Assembly (NCBI RefSeq): GCF_009834125.1
Contig: NZ_CP047146.1
Span: 1,419,501-1,483,500 of the forward strand
Length of the DNA: 64,000 nt
Source of the DNA: Streptomyces sp. GS7
GTDB lineage: Bacteria; Actinomycetota; Actinomycetes; Streptomycetales; Streptomycetaceae
Direction: 5' to 3'
The notes beneath the pieces are model-generated. The model saw nothing but the letters and a program-made list of their open reading frames with translations. It searched no databases and had not been told where the DNA came from. Below are positions 16,868 through 26,192 of the stretch, in pieces. The translations under genes were made by a program, and so were the position numbers. Numbering within the stretch: position 1 is the stretch's first letter; each line of letters begins with the position of its first letter.

Positions 16868-16907
16868 AAGGGGCGCCCCCGGTCCGGATGGACCGGGGGC
16901 GCCCCTT
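16868..16907 (+). terminator. Strong intrinsic terminator
   Basis: An 18-base perfect stem (AAGGGGCGCCCCCGGTCC at 16868-16885 with its complement at 16890-16907) closes on a 4-base loop 60 bases after the small membrane-protein gene. Confidence 0.85.
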
Positions 16908-17244
16908 TGCCGTACCCGGAGGCGGGGCTGCCGTACCCGGAGGCCGGGCCGTCCCCGGGCCTGGCCGGTGCCGCACCCGGAGCCCGGGCAGGGTTCCGCC
17001 CTCGCACGCCTTCGTCGGCCCCCCGTCCACCTTCGTCCACCCTCGCCGTCCACCCCGGTCCGCTCCGGCTCGGCCTTGAGGTTTCCGCAGGTGAAAAACG
17101 GGTTGCGGAGCGGCTGTTGAGCGCTTTTCGGCCGATTTGTTATTGGGGATCTGTTTAACCGGGCTGTACCTACGATGACGTAACCTACGGGGCCGTAGGT
17201 CAAAACCTACGGCCCCGTAGGTCCGTCGTCCCCAGGAGTTCCCC
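16908..17244. other. Intergenic region upstream of the desaturase gene
   Basis: It opens with a short direct repeat (CCGTACCCGGAGGC twice, 16910-16943). From about 17080 it becomes markedly AT-richer than its surroundings, as expected for a promoter. A possible -10 hexamer TACGAT lies at 17171-17176, immediately before a large palindromic operator. No gene is supported. Confidence 0.5.
17168..17222. promoter_or_regulatory. Palindromic operator of the desaturase gene
   Basis: ACCTACGGGGCCGTAGGT (17183-17200) and its exact reverse complement (17205-17222) are separated by CAAA. Each arm is itself a near-palindrome of the form ACCTACGG-CCGTAGGT, and a further ACCTACG half-site begins at 17168. 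This is the form of a TetR-type operator with two adjacent dimer sites. It ends 22 bases before the desaturase start and just after the putative -10, so repression is the natural reading. Confidence 0.75.
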
Positions 17245-18219
17245 TTGACCATCGCCCCCGCCCGCCATAACGGAGAGCGCGGCCAGGCCGCCTGGAGTGA
17301 CGCCCAGCTGCTCTACGCACTCGAAGAGGTCGTCGAGAAGGAGCTCAACCGGCACCTGAAGGTCGCCAAGGAGTGGATGCCCCACGAGTACGTGCCGTGG
17401 AGCGACGGGCGGAACTTCGACGGGGTGATGGGTGGCGAGCCCTGGGCCCCCGAGCAGTCCAAGGTCACCGACATCGGCCGGGTCGCGCTGGTGGTCAACC
17501 TCCTCACCGAGGACAACCTCCCCAGCTACCACCACGAGATCGCCACCCTCTTCGGTCGGGACGGCGCCTGGGGCACCTGGGTGCACCGCTGGACCGCGGA
17601 GGAGGGCCGGCACGGCATCGTGATGCGCGACTACCTGCTCACCAGCCGCGCGGTCGACCCGGTCGAGCTGGAGCGGTTCCGCATGGCCCACATGTCCGAG
17701 GGCTTCGAGTCCGACAACGGGCACAGCATGCTGCACTCGGTGGCGTACGTCGCCTTCCAGGAGCTGGCCACCCGCATCTCGCACCGCAACACGGGCCACC
17801 ACTCCGGCGACCCGGTGTGCGACCGGATGCTGGCGCGGATCGCCACCGACGAGAACCTCCACATGGTCTTCTACCGGAACCTGCTCGGCGCCGCCTTCGA
17901 GCTGGCCCCCGACCAGACCATGAGCGCGGTGCGGGACGTGGTCGTCAACTTCCGGATGCCCGGCCACGGCATGCCCGGGTTCGAGCGGGCCGCCGCCCGG
18001 ATGGCGATCGGCGGGATCTACAACCTGCGCATCCACCACGACGATGTGCTCCAGCCCGTGCTGCGCTTCCTGAAGGTGCTGGAGATCGGCGGGTTGGGCC
18101 CGGCCGGGCTGGCGGCGCAGGAGGAGCTGGGGCTGTTCATGGGCGGCCTGGACGGGCAGGCCCGGAAGTTCGACGAGCGGCAGGCGGCGATCCTGGCCCG
18201 CCGGACGGCCCGGCGGTAG
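17245..18219 (+). CDS. Acyl-ACP desaturase (soluble diiron, DesA type)
   Basis: A 324-residue soluble fatty acid desaturase of the plant stearoyl-ACP type found in actinobacteria, which introduces a double bond into ACP-bound acyl chains. Diiron ligands appear as TEDNLPSYHHE, EEGRH (ExxH) and DENLH (ExxH), spaced as in the family. The start has an AGGAG ribosome site. It is a single-gene unit under a strong palindromic operator, suggesting response to membrane lipid status through a TetR-like regulator encoded elsewhere. The ferredoxin partner is not in the window. Confidence 0.87.
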   Translation: MTIAPARHNGERGQAAWSDAQLLYALEEVVEKELNRHLKVAKEWMPHEYVPWSDGRNFDGVMGGEPWAPEQSKVTDIGRVALVVNLLTEDNLPSYHHEIATLFGRDGAWGTWVHRWTAEEGRHGIVMRDYLLTSRAVDPVELERFRMAHMSEGFESDNGHSMLHSVAYVAFQELATRISHRNTGHHSGDPVCDRMLARIATDENLHMVFYRNLLGAAFELAPDQTMSAVRDVVVNFRMPGHGMPGFERAAARMAIGGIYNLRIHHDDVLQPVLRFLKVLEIGGLGPAGLAAQEELGLFMGGLDGQARKFDERQAAILARRTARR

Positions 18220-18252
18220 GCGGCCCGGTCGGGCGGCCCGGCCCCATTGGGT

Positions 18253-18330
18253 GACGGGGCGCCCGGCCGTCGGATGGTGGGGCGCCGGGCCGTCGGATGG
18301 TGGGGCGCCGGGCCGTCGGGTGGCGGGGTG
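18253..18330. repeat. Three 23-bp tandem repeats downstream of the desaturase gene
   Basis: The unit GGGGCGCCGGGCCGTCGGAT followed by GGT recurs three times with single-base differences. It lies outside any gene. Confidence 0.75.
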
Positions 18331-18420
18331 GAGCCTCGCGCGCTGCTTCCTTTTTCTCGCAACGATTACGGAGAGTAATTGGTTCCTTGCGTGTCGTGAT
18401 GGCGGGGGAGGGGCTGGCGG

Positions 18421-18530
18421 GGCGGGCCTTGTTCCCGGGGAGCGGGGTTCGTTCCGGCGGAGCGAGGCTCGTTCCGGTGGGGCGAGGCTCGTTCCGGTGG
18501 GGCGAGGCTCGTTCCGGTGGGGCGAGCCTC
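18421..18530. repeat. Five and a half 20-bp tandem repeats upstream of the EamA gene
   Basis: The consensus GGCGAGGCTCGTTCCGGTGG repeats with an exact 20-base period from 18421 to 18530; the central copies are identical and the outer ones degenerate. It ends about 28 bases before the EamA promoter box. The period is not a multiple of 3 and no gene spans it. Confidence 0.85.
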
Positions 18531-18557
18531 GCCGGAGGCCTCGTCGGAGGGGAGTTT

Positions 18558-18629
18558 CTTTCAGTTTTAGTGAAAGGAACTGGTGGAAGTATTCGATAGA
18601 CCTGATGCTTTGTCGGCTGCCACGGTGGA
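18558..18629 (+). promoter_or_regulatory. EamA gene promoter with LysR-type box, matching the allantoicase promoter
   Basis: CTTTCA-N7-TGAAAG at 18558-18576 is a T-N11-A type LysR box. TTCGATAGACCTG follows at 18592-18604 and GCTGCCACGGTGGA at 18616-18629. The same three elements occur at identical spacing before the allantoicase gene (20601-20670). Confidence 0.6.
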
Positions 18630-18659
18630 TCCGCACCCACCACCGAGGGAGAGGAAGAC

Positions 18660-19604
18660 GTGGCAGTCCTGGAGCGGATCCGAGTCCACCGCACACCGTC
18701 CGCGCAGGCCGTGGGCCTGGCGCTGGCCCTGACGGCGACCGTCGTCTGGTCCGGCAACTTCGTCGTCGCCCGTGCCCTGCACGACACCGTCCCGCCCGTC
18801 CAGACCGCCTTCTGGCGCTGGATCGTCGCGCTCCTCGCGGTCGCCCCCGTCGCCCTGCCGCAGGTCCGCCGCCAGTGGCCGGTGATCCGCCGGCACCTCG
18901 GATTCCTGGCGTTGGCCGCCCTGTTGGGCGTCACCCTCTTCAACACCCTGATCTACACGGCCGGTCGCAGCACCTCGGCCACGAACATGGCCATGATCGC
19001 CGCCGCTTCGCCGATGATGATCGCCCTCTTCGACCTCGCCGGAGGGCGGCGCGGCGGCGGCCGGGAGAAGCTCGGCGTGCGCCGGGCGACCGGTATGGCG
19101 ATCGCGCTGCTCGGCGTCGTCACCCTGGTCGGCAGGGGCTCGCCGGCCGCGATCGTGCACCTCGACTTCGCCACCGGCGATCTGTGGATGCTCGCCGCGA
19201 CCGTCGCCTTCGCCGGGTACAGCGCGCTGCTGCGCCGCCGCCCCCGGGAGATCGGCGGGCTCTCCTTCCTGTTCACGACCTTCGCGCTGGGTGCCGCGAT
19301 GCTGCTGCCCGCCTACGCGATCAGCCTGGCCACCGAGGGCGGCTTCGCGCTCACCGCCGGCACCGCCGGGCCGCTGCTCTACGTCGGCGTGCTCTCCTCG
19401 GCCGTCGCCTACTTCACCTGGAACAAGGCCGTCGCCCTGGTCGGCGCCGCCCGCGTCGGGGTCGTGTACTACCTCCAGCCGGTCTGCGTGGCGCTGCTCT
19501 CGTCGGCCGTCCTGGGCGAGGGCGTGGGGGCGGTGCAGGTGCTGTGCATGGCGCTGATCGTCGCCGGGGTGGCGCTGGGGGCGGCGGGCGGCAGCCGGCG
19601 GTGA
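18660..19604 (+). CDS. EamA/DMT family transporter
   Basis: A 314-residue membrane protein starting with GTG after a GAGGGAGAGGAAG ribosome site. It has ten hydrophobic helices arranged as two EamA repeats: the first from ALTATVVWSGNFVVARAL, the second from LWMLAATVAFAGYSALLRRR. The family exports or imports small metabolites; the substrate cannot be read from sequence. It is followed 35 bases later by a LysR gene. Because it shares its promoter architecture with the allantoicase gene, a substrate connected with purine or ureide nitrogen is a reasonable guess, no more. Confidence 0.85.
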   Translation: MAVLERIRVHRTPSAQAVGLALALTATVVWSGNFVVARALHDTVPPVQTAFWRWIVALLAVAPVALPQVRRQWPVIRRHLGFLALAALLGVTLFNTLIYTAGRSTSATNMAMIAAASPMMIALFDLAGGRRGGGREKLGVRRATGMAIALLGVVTLVGRGSPAAIVHLDFATGDLWMLAATVAFAGYSALLRRRPREIGGLSFLFTTFALGAAMLLPAYAISLATEGGFALTAGTAGPLLYVGVLSSAVAYFTWNKAVALVGAARVGVVYYLQPVCVALLSSAVLGEGVGAVQVLCMALIVAGVALGAAGGSRR

Positions 19605-19639
19605 CCGGTGCGGCCGCGGCGGGTGCGTACGCTGCCCGC

Positions 19640-20614
19640 ATGGCCGACTGGGACATCAAGAAGCTGCGCATCCTGCGCACACTCCAAGAGCTGGGCACGG
19701 TCACCGCGACCGCCGAGGCGCTGCACATGACGCCCTCGGCGGTCTCGCAGCAGCTGACCGGGCTGGCCAGGTCGCTCGGGGTGACGCTGCTGGAGGCCCA
19801 CGGCCGGCGGGTCCGGCTCACCGGCGCCGCGCAGCTGGTGCTGCGGCACGCCGAGGAGGTCTTCGCCCAACTGGAGCGGGCCGACGCGGAGTTGCTCGGA
19901 TACCTCCAGGGCGAGGCCGGGCAGGTGCGGGTCGGCGCCTTCTCCACCGCCATCCCGGCGCTGGTGGTCCCCGCCGTGCAGGAGCTGCGCGGCACCCATC
20001 CGAGCCTGGCGGTGGCCGTGCGGGAGGCGGAGGCGGAGGCCGCGTACGAGCTGCTGGCGGAGGGCAGCGTGGATCTCGCGCTGTCGCTGGCGGCGCACGC
20101 GCCCACCCCCCGCGACCCCAAGTTCACCCGGGTCTCGCTGCTCGCCGACCCGCTGGACGTCGCGCTGCCGGCCGGCCATCCGCTGGCCGCCGCACCGGGG
20201 TTGCGGCTGGCCGACCTGGCGGGCGAGCCGTGGATCTTCGGCAGCAGCGGTCCCTGGTCCCAGATCACCACCACCGCCTGCGAGAACGCCGGGTTCGTGC
20301 CGGAGCAGGCGCACGCCGCCGCCGACTGGAGCGCGATCTGGGCGATGGTCGCGGCCGGGATGGGTGTCGCGCTGGTTCCGCGGATGGCGCGGGCGGGCGG
20401 GATCCGGGGGCTGGGGCGCGGCTCCGGGGTGGCGCTGCGGGTGCTGCACGCCGACCAGCCGCGTCGCCATGTGGTCGCCGCCGCCCGGCGCGGTGCCGAG
20501 GGCGCGCCGGGGCCGGCCCGGGTGCTGGCCGCGCTGCGCCGGGCCGCCGCCGCGCAGACGGCCAGGGGGAGCGCCGACACCGCCGAACCCCCCGAAACCG
20601 TTCAGTCCAGCTGA
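19640..20614 (+). CDS. LysR-family transcriptional regulator
   Basis: The ATG at 19640 gives 324 residues. The N-terminal winged helix is classical (LRILRTLQELGTVTATAEALHMTPSAVSQQLTGL is the recognition region), followed by an effector-binding domain of periplasmic-binding-protein fold starting at GQVRVGAFSTAIPALV. No Shine-Dalgarno is seen; a TACGCT hexamer ends 6 bases before the ATG, so the transcript could be leaderless. Its stop codon lies inside the LysR-type box of the next promoter. It is sandwiched between the two genes whose promoters share that box, so it is the prime candidate for their regulator. Confidence 0.87.
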   Translation: MADWDIKKLRILRTLQELGTVTATAEALHMTPSAVSQQLTGLARSLGVTLLEAHGRRVRLTGAAQLVLRHAEEVFAQLERADAELLGYLQGEAGQVRVGAFSTAIPALVVPAVQELRGTHPSLAVAVREAEAEAAYELLAEGSVDLALSLAAHAPTPRDPKFTRVSLLADPLDVALPAGHPLAAAPGLRLADLAGEPWIFGSSGPWSQITTTACENAGFVPEQAHAAADWSAIWAMVAAGMGVALVPRMARAGGIRGLGRGSGVALRVLHADQPRRHVVAAARRGAEGAPGPARVLAALRRAAAAQTARGSADTAEPPETVQSS

Positions 20615-20670
20615 ACACAACCATCGAAAACTTTCGATGGACCTGTCGGGTGCCCCGCTGCGACGGTGGA
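20601..20670 (+). promoter_or_regulatory. Allantoicase promoter with LysR-type box and palindrome
   Basis: TTCAG-N5-CTGAA at 20601-20615 is a T-N11-A box overlapping the end of the LysR gene. CCATCGAAAACTTTCGATGG at 20621-20640 is a near-perfect palindrome. TTCGATGGACCTG (20633-20645) and GCTGCGACGGTGGA (20657-20670) match the EamA promoter at the same spacing. Confidence 0.6.
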
Positions 20671-20710
20671 CCGGTCCCCAGCACCGCCATCCGCGCACGA
20701 AGGGAACCGC

Positions 20711-21856
20711 ATGACCGCCACCCCGGCCGCCGACTCCACCGATCCGCACGCCAACGACGCCGCCCCGTACGGTGGGGGCGACCCCTATGCCGACTACCGC
20801 GGCGGGGACTTCGCCTTCACCGCGTTCGTCGACCTCGCCGACCGCCGCTTCGGCGCCGGGGTCGTCGCGGCGAACGACGAGTTCTTCGCCGAGCGGGAGA
20901 ACCTGCTGAAGCCGGGCCCGGCGGTCTTCGACCCCGAGCACTTCGGCCACAAGGGCAAGATCATGGACGGCTGGGAGACCCGGCGCCGGCGCGGCGCCGA
21001 CGGCGAGCACCCCTTCCCGACCCACGACGAGCACGACTGGGCGCTGATCCGCCTCGCCGCCCCCGGCGTGATCCGCGGCGTCGTCGTCGACACCGCCCAC
21101 TTCCGCGGCAACTACCCCCAGCAGGTCACCGTCGAGGCGACGTCGCTGCCCGGCAGCCCCGGCCCCGAGGACCTGCTGGCCGACAGGGTCAAGTGGGAGG
21201 AGATCGTCCCGCGCACGCCGGTACGCGGCCACGCCGCCAACGGCTTCGAGGTCACCGCCGAGCGCCGCTTCACCCACCTCCGCCTCAAGCAGCACCCCGA
21301 CGGGGGGATAGCCCGCCTCCGGGTCCACGGCGAGGTCGTCCCCGACCCGGCGTGGCTGGACGTCCTCGGCTCGCTCGACCTGGCCTCCGTGATGCACGGC
21401 GGGGTGGTCGAGGACGCCTCGGACCGCTTCTACTCCTCGCCCACCCAGATCATCCAGCCCGACCTGTCCCGCAAGATGGACGACGGCTGGGAGAACCGCC
21501 GCCGCCGCGTGCGGGGCACCAACGACTGGGTGCGCTTCCGCCTCGCCGCGCAGGGCGAGATCCGCGCCGTCGAGATCGACACCGCGTATCTGAAGGGCAA
21601 TTCGGCCGGCTGGGCCGCTCTCTCCGGCTGCGACGGCGACCCCGACGACGCGTCCGCGTGGTTCGAGATCCTGCCCAGGACCAGGCTCCAGCCCGACACC
21701 CCGCACCGCTTCGTGCTGCCCCGCCGGGTCACCGCCACCCACGTCCGGCTGGACGTCTTCCCCGACGGCGGCCTGGCCCGGATGCGTGTCCACGGCGACC
21801 TCACCGAGGCCGGCCGCGCCGGGCTGATCCGCCGCTTCGACGAGCTCAACGGCTGA
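20711..21856 (+). CDS. alc: Allantoicase
   Basis: Allantoicase hydrolyses allantoate to ureidoglycolate and urea in purine breakdown. The ATG at 20711 follows AAGGGA and yields 381 residues. Two tandem allantoicase domains are evident: the first contains MDGWETRRRRGADGEHPF and VVVDTAHFRGNYP, the second contains MDDGWENRRRRVRGTNDW and EIDTAYLKGNSA, in the expected parallel order. Here it stands without the rest of an allantoin pathway, next to a LysR regulator and an EamA transporter. In S. coelicolor I recall this gene at a different locus, so local insertion is possible. Confidence 0.92.
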   Translation: MTATPAADSTDPHANDAAPYGGGDPYADYRGGDFAFTAFVDLADRRFGAGVVAANDEFFAERENLLKPGPAVFDPEHFGHKGKIMDGWETRRRRGADGEHPFPTHDEHDWALIRLAAPGVIRGVVVDTAHFRGNYPQQVTVEATSLPGSPGPEDLLADRVKWEEIVPRTPVRGHAANGFEVTAERRFTHLRLKQHPDGGIARLRVHGEVVPDPAWLDVLGSLDLASVMHGGVVEDASDRFYSSPTQIIQPDLSRKMDDGWENRRRRVRGTNDWVRFRLAAQGEIRAVEIDTAYLKGNSAGWAALSGCDGDPDDASAWFEILPRTRLQPDTPHRFVLPRRVTATHVRLDVFPDGGLARMRVHGDLTEAGRAGLIRRFDELNG

Positions 21857-21984
21857 CCGCCGCGTGCCGCCCGTGCCCCGGGGAGGGGGACGGGGCACGG
21901 CGGACCCAGGACCCGCCCGGCGGACGGCAGCGCCGGTCCGCGCCGCCGCCGGGCGTCACCAGCCCTGACCCGGAAGTGCGCCAC

Positions 21985-22025
21985 GGGGCGTGCCCCGGAA
22001 CCCGTGAGGTTCCGGGGCACGCCCC
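21985..22025. terminator. Bidirectional terminator between allantoicase and pepN
   Basis: A 17-base perfect stem (GGGGCGTGCCCCGGAAC at 21985-22001 with its complement at 22009-22025) and a 7-base loop lie between two convergent genes. Confidence 0.85.
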
Positions 22026-22047
22026 TGTGCTGTGCGCGGGGTGCGGG

Positions 22048-24618
22048 TCAGCCCGCCGCCGCGTCCGCCGCCCGCGCCCTGAGGGCCCGCTCGACGCCCG
22101 CGCGCGACTCCGTCACCAGGCGGCGCAGCGCCGGGCTCGGGTCGGCCGCGGCCAGCCAGGCGTCCGTGGCGTCCAGCGTCTCCTGGGAGACCTGGAGGGA
22201 CGGGTAGAGGCCCACCACGATCTGCTGGGCCATCTCGTGGCTGCGGGAGTCCCAGACGCCCTTCACGGCGTCGAGGTACTTCGCCGTGTACGGCGCCAGC
22301 AGCTCGCGCTGGTCGGTCTGCACGAAGCCGGCGATGACGGCCTCCTGGACGGCGTTCGGCAGCTGGTCGGACTCCACCACCGAGGCCCAGGCTTCGGCCT
22401 TCGCCTCCGCCGTCGGACGCGCCGCGCGGGCGGTCGCCGCGTGCCGCTCGCCCGCCGAGGTCCTGTCCCGCTCCAGCTCCGCCGCGATCGCCTTCTCGTC
22501 CGCCCGGCCGGTGGCCGCCAGCCGCTCCAGCAGCGACCAGCGCAGCTCGGTGTCCACGGCCAGCCCGGCGATCTCCTCCGTGCCGTCCAGCAGCCCCTGG
22601 AGCAGGTCCAGTTGGGCGTCGGTACGCGCCGATGCGGCCAGCGCGCGGGCCCAGGCCAGCTGGTGGTCACTGCCCGGGGCCGCCGCCCGCAGCTGCGCGA
22701 GCGCGGCCTCGGTCCAGGTCGCCAGCCCGCTCTCGCGCCATTCCGGCGCCGCGTACAGGTCGATCGCCAGCTTCACCTGGCGGTGCAGGGACTGGACGAC
22801 GCCGATGTCGCTCTCCTTGCCGACCCCGGACAGCACCAGCGAGAGGTAGTCGCGGGTGGGGAGTTCGGCGTCCCGGGTCATGTCCCAGGCCGACGCCCAC
22901 GACAGGGCCCGCGGCAGCGACTCGGTGAAGTCGCCCAGGTGCTCGGTGACGACCTTCAGCGACTGCTCGTCCAGCCGCACCTTCGCGTACGACAGGTCGC
23001 CGTCGTTGAGCAGGATCACGTCCGGCCGCGGCGTGCCCTTCGGGTACGGGACCTCGGTCAGCTCGCCGTCCACGTCCAGCTCGACGCCGCCGGTGCGGAC
23101 GAGCCCGCCGCCTTGGAGGTCGTAGTAGCCGATCGCGATCCGGTGCGGGCGCAGCACCGCCTCGCCGGTGGCCCCGGCGGGCAGCGCGGGCGCCTCCTGC
23201 CGCACCGCGAACGAGGCGACGGTGCCGTCCGCGGCCAGCTCGATCTCCGGCCGCAGGATGTTGATGCCGGCCGTCTCCAGCCACTTCTTCGACCAGGTCT
23301 TCAGGTCCCGGCCGCTGGTCTCCTCCAGCGCCCCGAGCAGGTCGCTCAGCCGCGTGTTGCCGAAGGCGTGCGCCTTGAAGTACGCCTGCACGCCCTTGAA
23401 GAACTCGTCCATGCCGACGTAGGCCACCAGCTGCTTGAGGACGCTGGCGCCCTTGGCGTAGGTGATGCCGTCGAAGTTGACCAGGACGTCGTCCAGGTCG
23501 CGGATCTCCGCCATGATCGGGTGGGTGGACGGCAGTTGGTCCTGCCGGTAGGCCCACGTCTTCATGGAGTTGGCGAACGTGGTCCAGGAGTGCGGCCACT
23601 TGCTGCCCGGCGCGTAGGCCTGGCAGGCGATCGAGGTGTACGTGGCGAACGACTCGTTCAGCCACAGGTCGTTCCACCACTCCATGGTGACCAGGTCGCC
23701 GAACCACATGTGCGCCAGCTCGTGCAGGATTGTCTCCGCGCGTACCTCGTACGCCGCGTCGGTCACCTTCGAGCGGAAGACGTACTGGTCGCGGATGGTG
23801 ACCGCGCCGGCGTTCTCCATCGCCCCGGCGTTGAACTCCGGCACGAAGAGCTGGTCGTACTTCGCGAACGGGTAGTCGTAGTCGAACTTCTCCTGGAACC
23901 AGTCGAATCCCTGCCGGGTGACCGCGAAGATCTCCTCCGCGTCCAGGTGCTCGGCCAGCGACGGCCGGCAGTAGATCCCCAGCGGCACCGAGCGCCCGTC
24001 CGCGCCCTCCCAGCTGCTGTGCACGCTGTGGTACGGGCCGGCGATCAGCGCCGTGATGTACGTGGAGATACGCGGCGTGGGCGCGAACCGCCAGACGTTG
24101 TCGGCGGGCTCGGGCGTCGGCGAGTTGGAGATCACCGTCCAGCCCTGCGGCGCCGTGACGGTGAACCGGAACGTCCCCTTGAGGTCCGGCTGCTCGAAGC
24201 TGGCGAACACCCGCCGGGCGTCCGGCACCTCGAACTGCGTGTAGAGGTACGCCTGCTGGTCCACCGGGTCGACGAACCGGTGCAGCCCCTCACCGCTGTT
24301 GGTGTACGCGCAGTCCGCGACCACCGTCAGCTCGTTGCCGCCGGCCCGCAGACCCGGCAGTGCGATCCGGGAGTCCTTGAACACCGCGGCCACGTCCAGC
24401 GCCGCGCCGTTGAGCACCACTTCGCGCACGGTCGGCGCTACCAGGTCGATGAACGACTCCGCGCCCTCCTCGACGGCCTCGAACCGCACCGTCGTCACCG
24501 AGCGGAACGTGCCCCCCTCCTGCGCACTGCTCAGGTCCAGATCGATCTCGTACGCGTCGACGGTGAGCAGCCGCGCCCGCTCCTGCGCCTCTTCGCGGGT
24601 CAGATTCGTGCCAGGCAC
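22048..24618 (-). CDS. pepN: Aminopeptidase N (M1 family), first copy
   Basis: The GTG at 24618 (GAAGGAG upstream) gives 856 residues. This is a cytoplasmic zinc metallopeptidase that removes N-terminal residues from peptides. The exopeptidase motif GAMEN is present in FNAGAMENAG, and the zinc site HELAH begins at His299 with the third ligand Glu322 in NESFA (HExxH-x18-E). The C-terminal ERAP1-like helical domain starts after about residue 500. It shares architecture with the second copy at 27340-29928. Expression is monocistronic, with terminators on both sides. Confidence 0.92.
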   Translation of the reverse strand: MPGTNLTREEAQERARLLTVDAYEIDLDLSSAQEGGTFRSVTTVRFEAVEEGAESFIDLVAPTVREVVLNGAALDVAAVFKDSRIALPGLRAGGNELTVVADCAYTNSGEGLHRFVDPVDQQAYLYTQFEVPDARRVFASFEQPDLKGTFRFTVTAPQGWTVISNSPTPEPADNVWRFAPTPRISTYITALIAGPYHSVHSSWEGADGRSVPLGIYCRPSLAEHLDAEEIFAVTRQGFDWFQEKFDYDYPFAKYDQLFVPEFNAGAMENAGAVTIRDQYVFRSKVTDAAYEVRAETILHELAHMWFGDLVTMEWWNDLWLNESFATYTSIACQAYAPGSKWPHSWTTFANSMKTWAYRQDQLPSTHPIMAEIRDLDDVLVNFDGITYAKGASVLKQLVAYVGMDEFFKGVQAYFKAHAFGNTRLSDLLGALEETSGRDLKTWSKKWLETAGINILRPEIELAADGTVASFAVRQEAPALPAGATGEAVLRPHRIAIGYYDLQGGGLVRTGGVELDVDGELTEVPYPKGTPRPDVILLNDGDLSYAKVRLDEQSLKVVTEHLGDFTESLPRALSWASAWDMTRDAELPTRDYLSLVLSGVGKESDIGVVQSLHRQVKLAIDLYAAPEWRESGLATWTEAALAQLRAAAPGSDHQLAWARALAASARTDAQLDLLQGLLDGTEEIAGLAVDTELRWSLLERLAATGRADEKAIAAELERDRTSAGERHAATARAARPTAEAKAEAWASVVESDQLPNAVQEAVIAGFVQTDQRELLAPYTAKYLDAVKGVWDSRSHEMAQQIVVGLYPSLQVSQETLDATDAWLAAADPSPALRRLVTESRAGVERALRARAADAAAG

Positions 24619-24701
24619 CCGTGCCTCTCCTTCGCATTCGTCATCGCATCGGACTCTTCGGCCATCCTTCCACGCCGTGTCCGTCGGAGCCGGTGGGTGA
24701 C

Positions 24702-24878
24702 GTGAGCGCGGAGGCGGTCGGCACAGGAGAGGTGAGGGCTGCGAGGCTTCTCGACCGGCTCCGGCGCTAGGGGGAAGCCCGGACGCACGGCGAGGGGTAC
24801 GTCGTCGGGACGGACCCGGCGGACGGGCGCACGTTCGCCGTCGACACCAGCGGTTTCCCCGGCGAAACGGGTATGTAG
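24702..24878 (+). pseudogene. Possible small gene interrupted by an in-frame TAG
   Basis: Starting from a GTG at 24702, one frame reads VSAEAVGTGEVRAARLLDRLRR, then TAG (24768-24770), then continues without a break for 35 codons (EARTHGEGYVVGTDPADG, RTFAVDTSGFPGETGM) to a second TAG at 24876-24878. The second half looks like real protein with high GC3. I read it as a decayed small gene of about 58 codons. It may be chance, since the GC-rich background favours open frames. Confidence 0.3.
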
Positions 24879-24886
24879 CGCCGACG

Positions 24887-24931
24887 GCGGCCGGTGCCGG
24901 TACGGAGTCGCTCCGTACCGGCACCGGCCGC
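24887..24931 (-). terminator. asd terminator
   Basis: A perfect 21-base stem (GGCGGCCGGTGCCGGTACGG then AG at 24887-24907, complement at 24911-24931) with a 3-base loop lies 13 bases beyond the asd stop codon. Confidence 0.85.
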
Positions 24932-24943
24932 CGAGGGATCCGA

Positions 24944-25990
<1,047 letters not shown>

Positions 25991-26192
25991 TTACCTGGCC
26001 GTCCGGCCCGGCTCCGGGTGTCTGCGAGGGGACACCTGCTCAGTGGCGCTCCCATCATGTGTGTGAGACCCGTCGCCTTGTCCAATCCGTTCCAGTAGAT
26101 GGAGCCGCGGGCCGGCGGGTTGCGCACGGCGTATCGCGCATGGTCGCCGAACGGTGCCGGAGGGTGACATGCGCAGCTCCGCGGCGTCGCGG

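Larger units (their letters stand above)
24619..24943. other. Region between pepN and asd
   Basis: This 325-base gap between two leftward genes contains the pepN promoter region, a short interrupted reading frame on the plus strand (24702-24878) and the asd terminator (24887-24931). Confidence 0.45.

Noticed and set aside
18421..18530. Possible CRISPR array
   Set aside because: The 20-bp units are contiguous with no unique spacers and no cas genes are nearby; it is a simple tandem repeat.
20230..24705. A plus-strand open frame of almost 1500 codons across pepN
   Set aside because: It lies antisense to pepN, whose catalytic motifs are complete; the frame is open only because of GC-rich codon bias on the other strand, and it has no recognisable domains.
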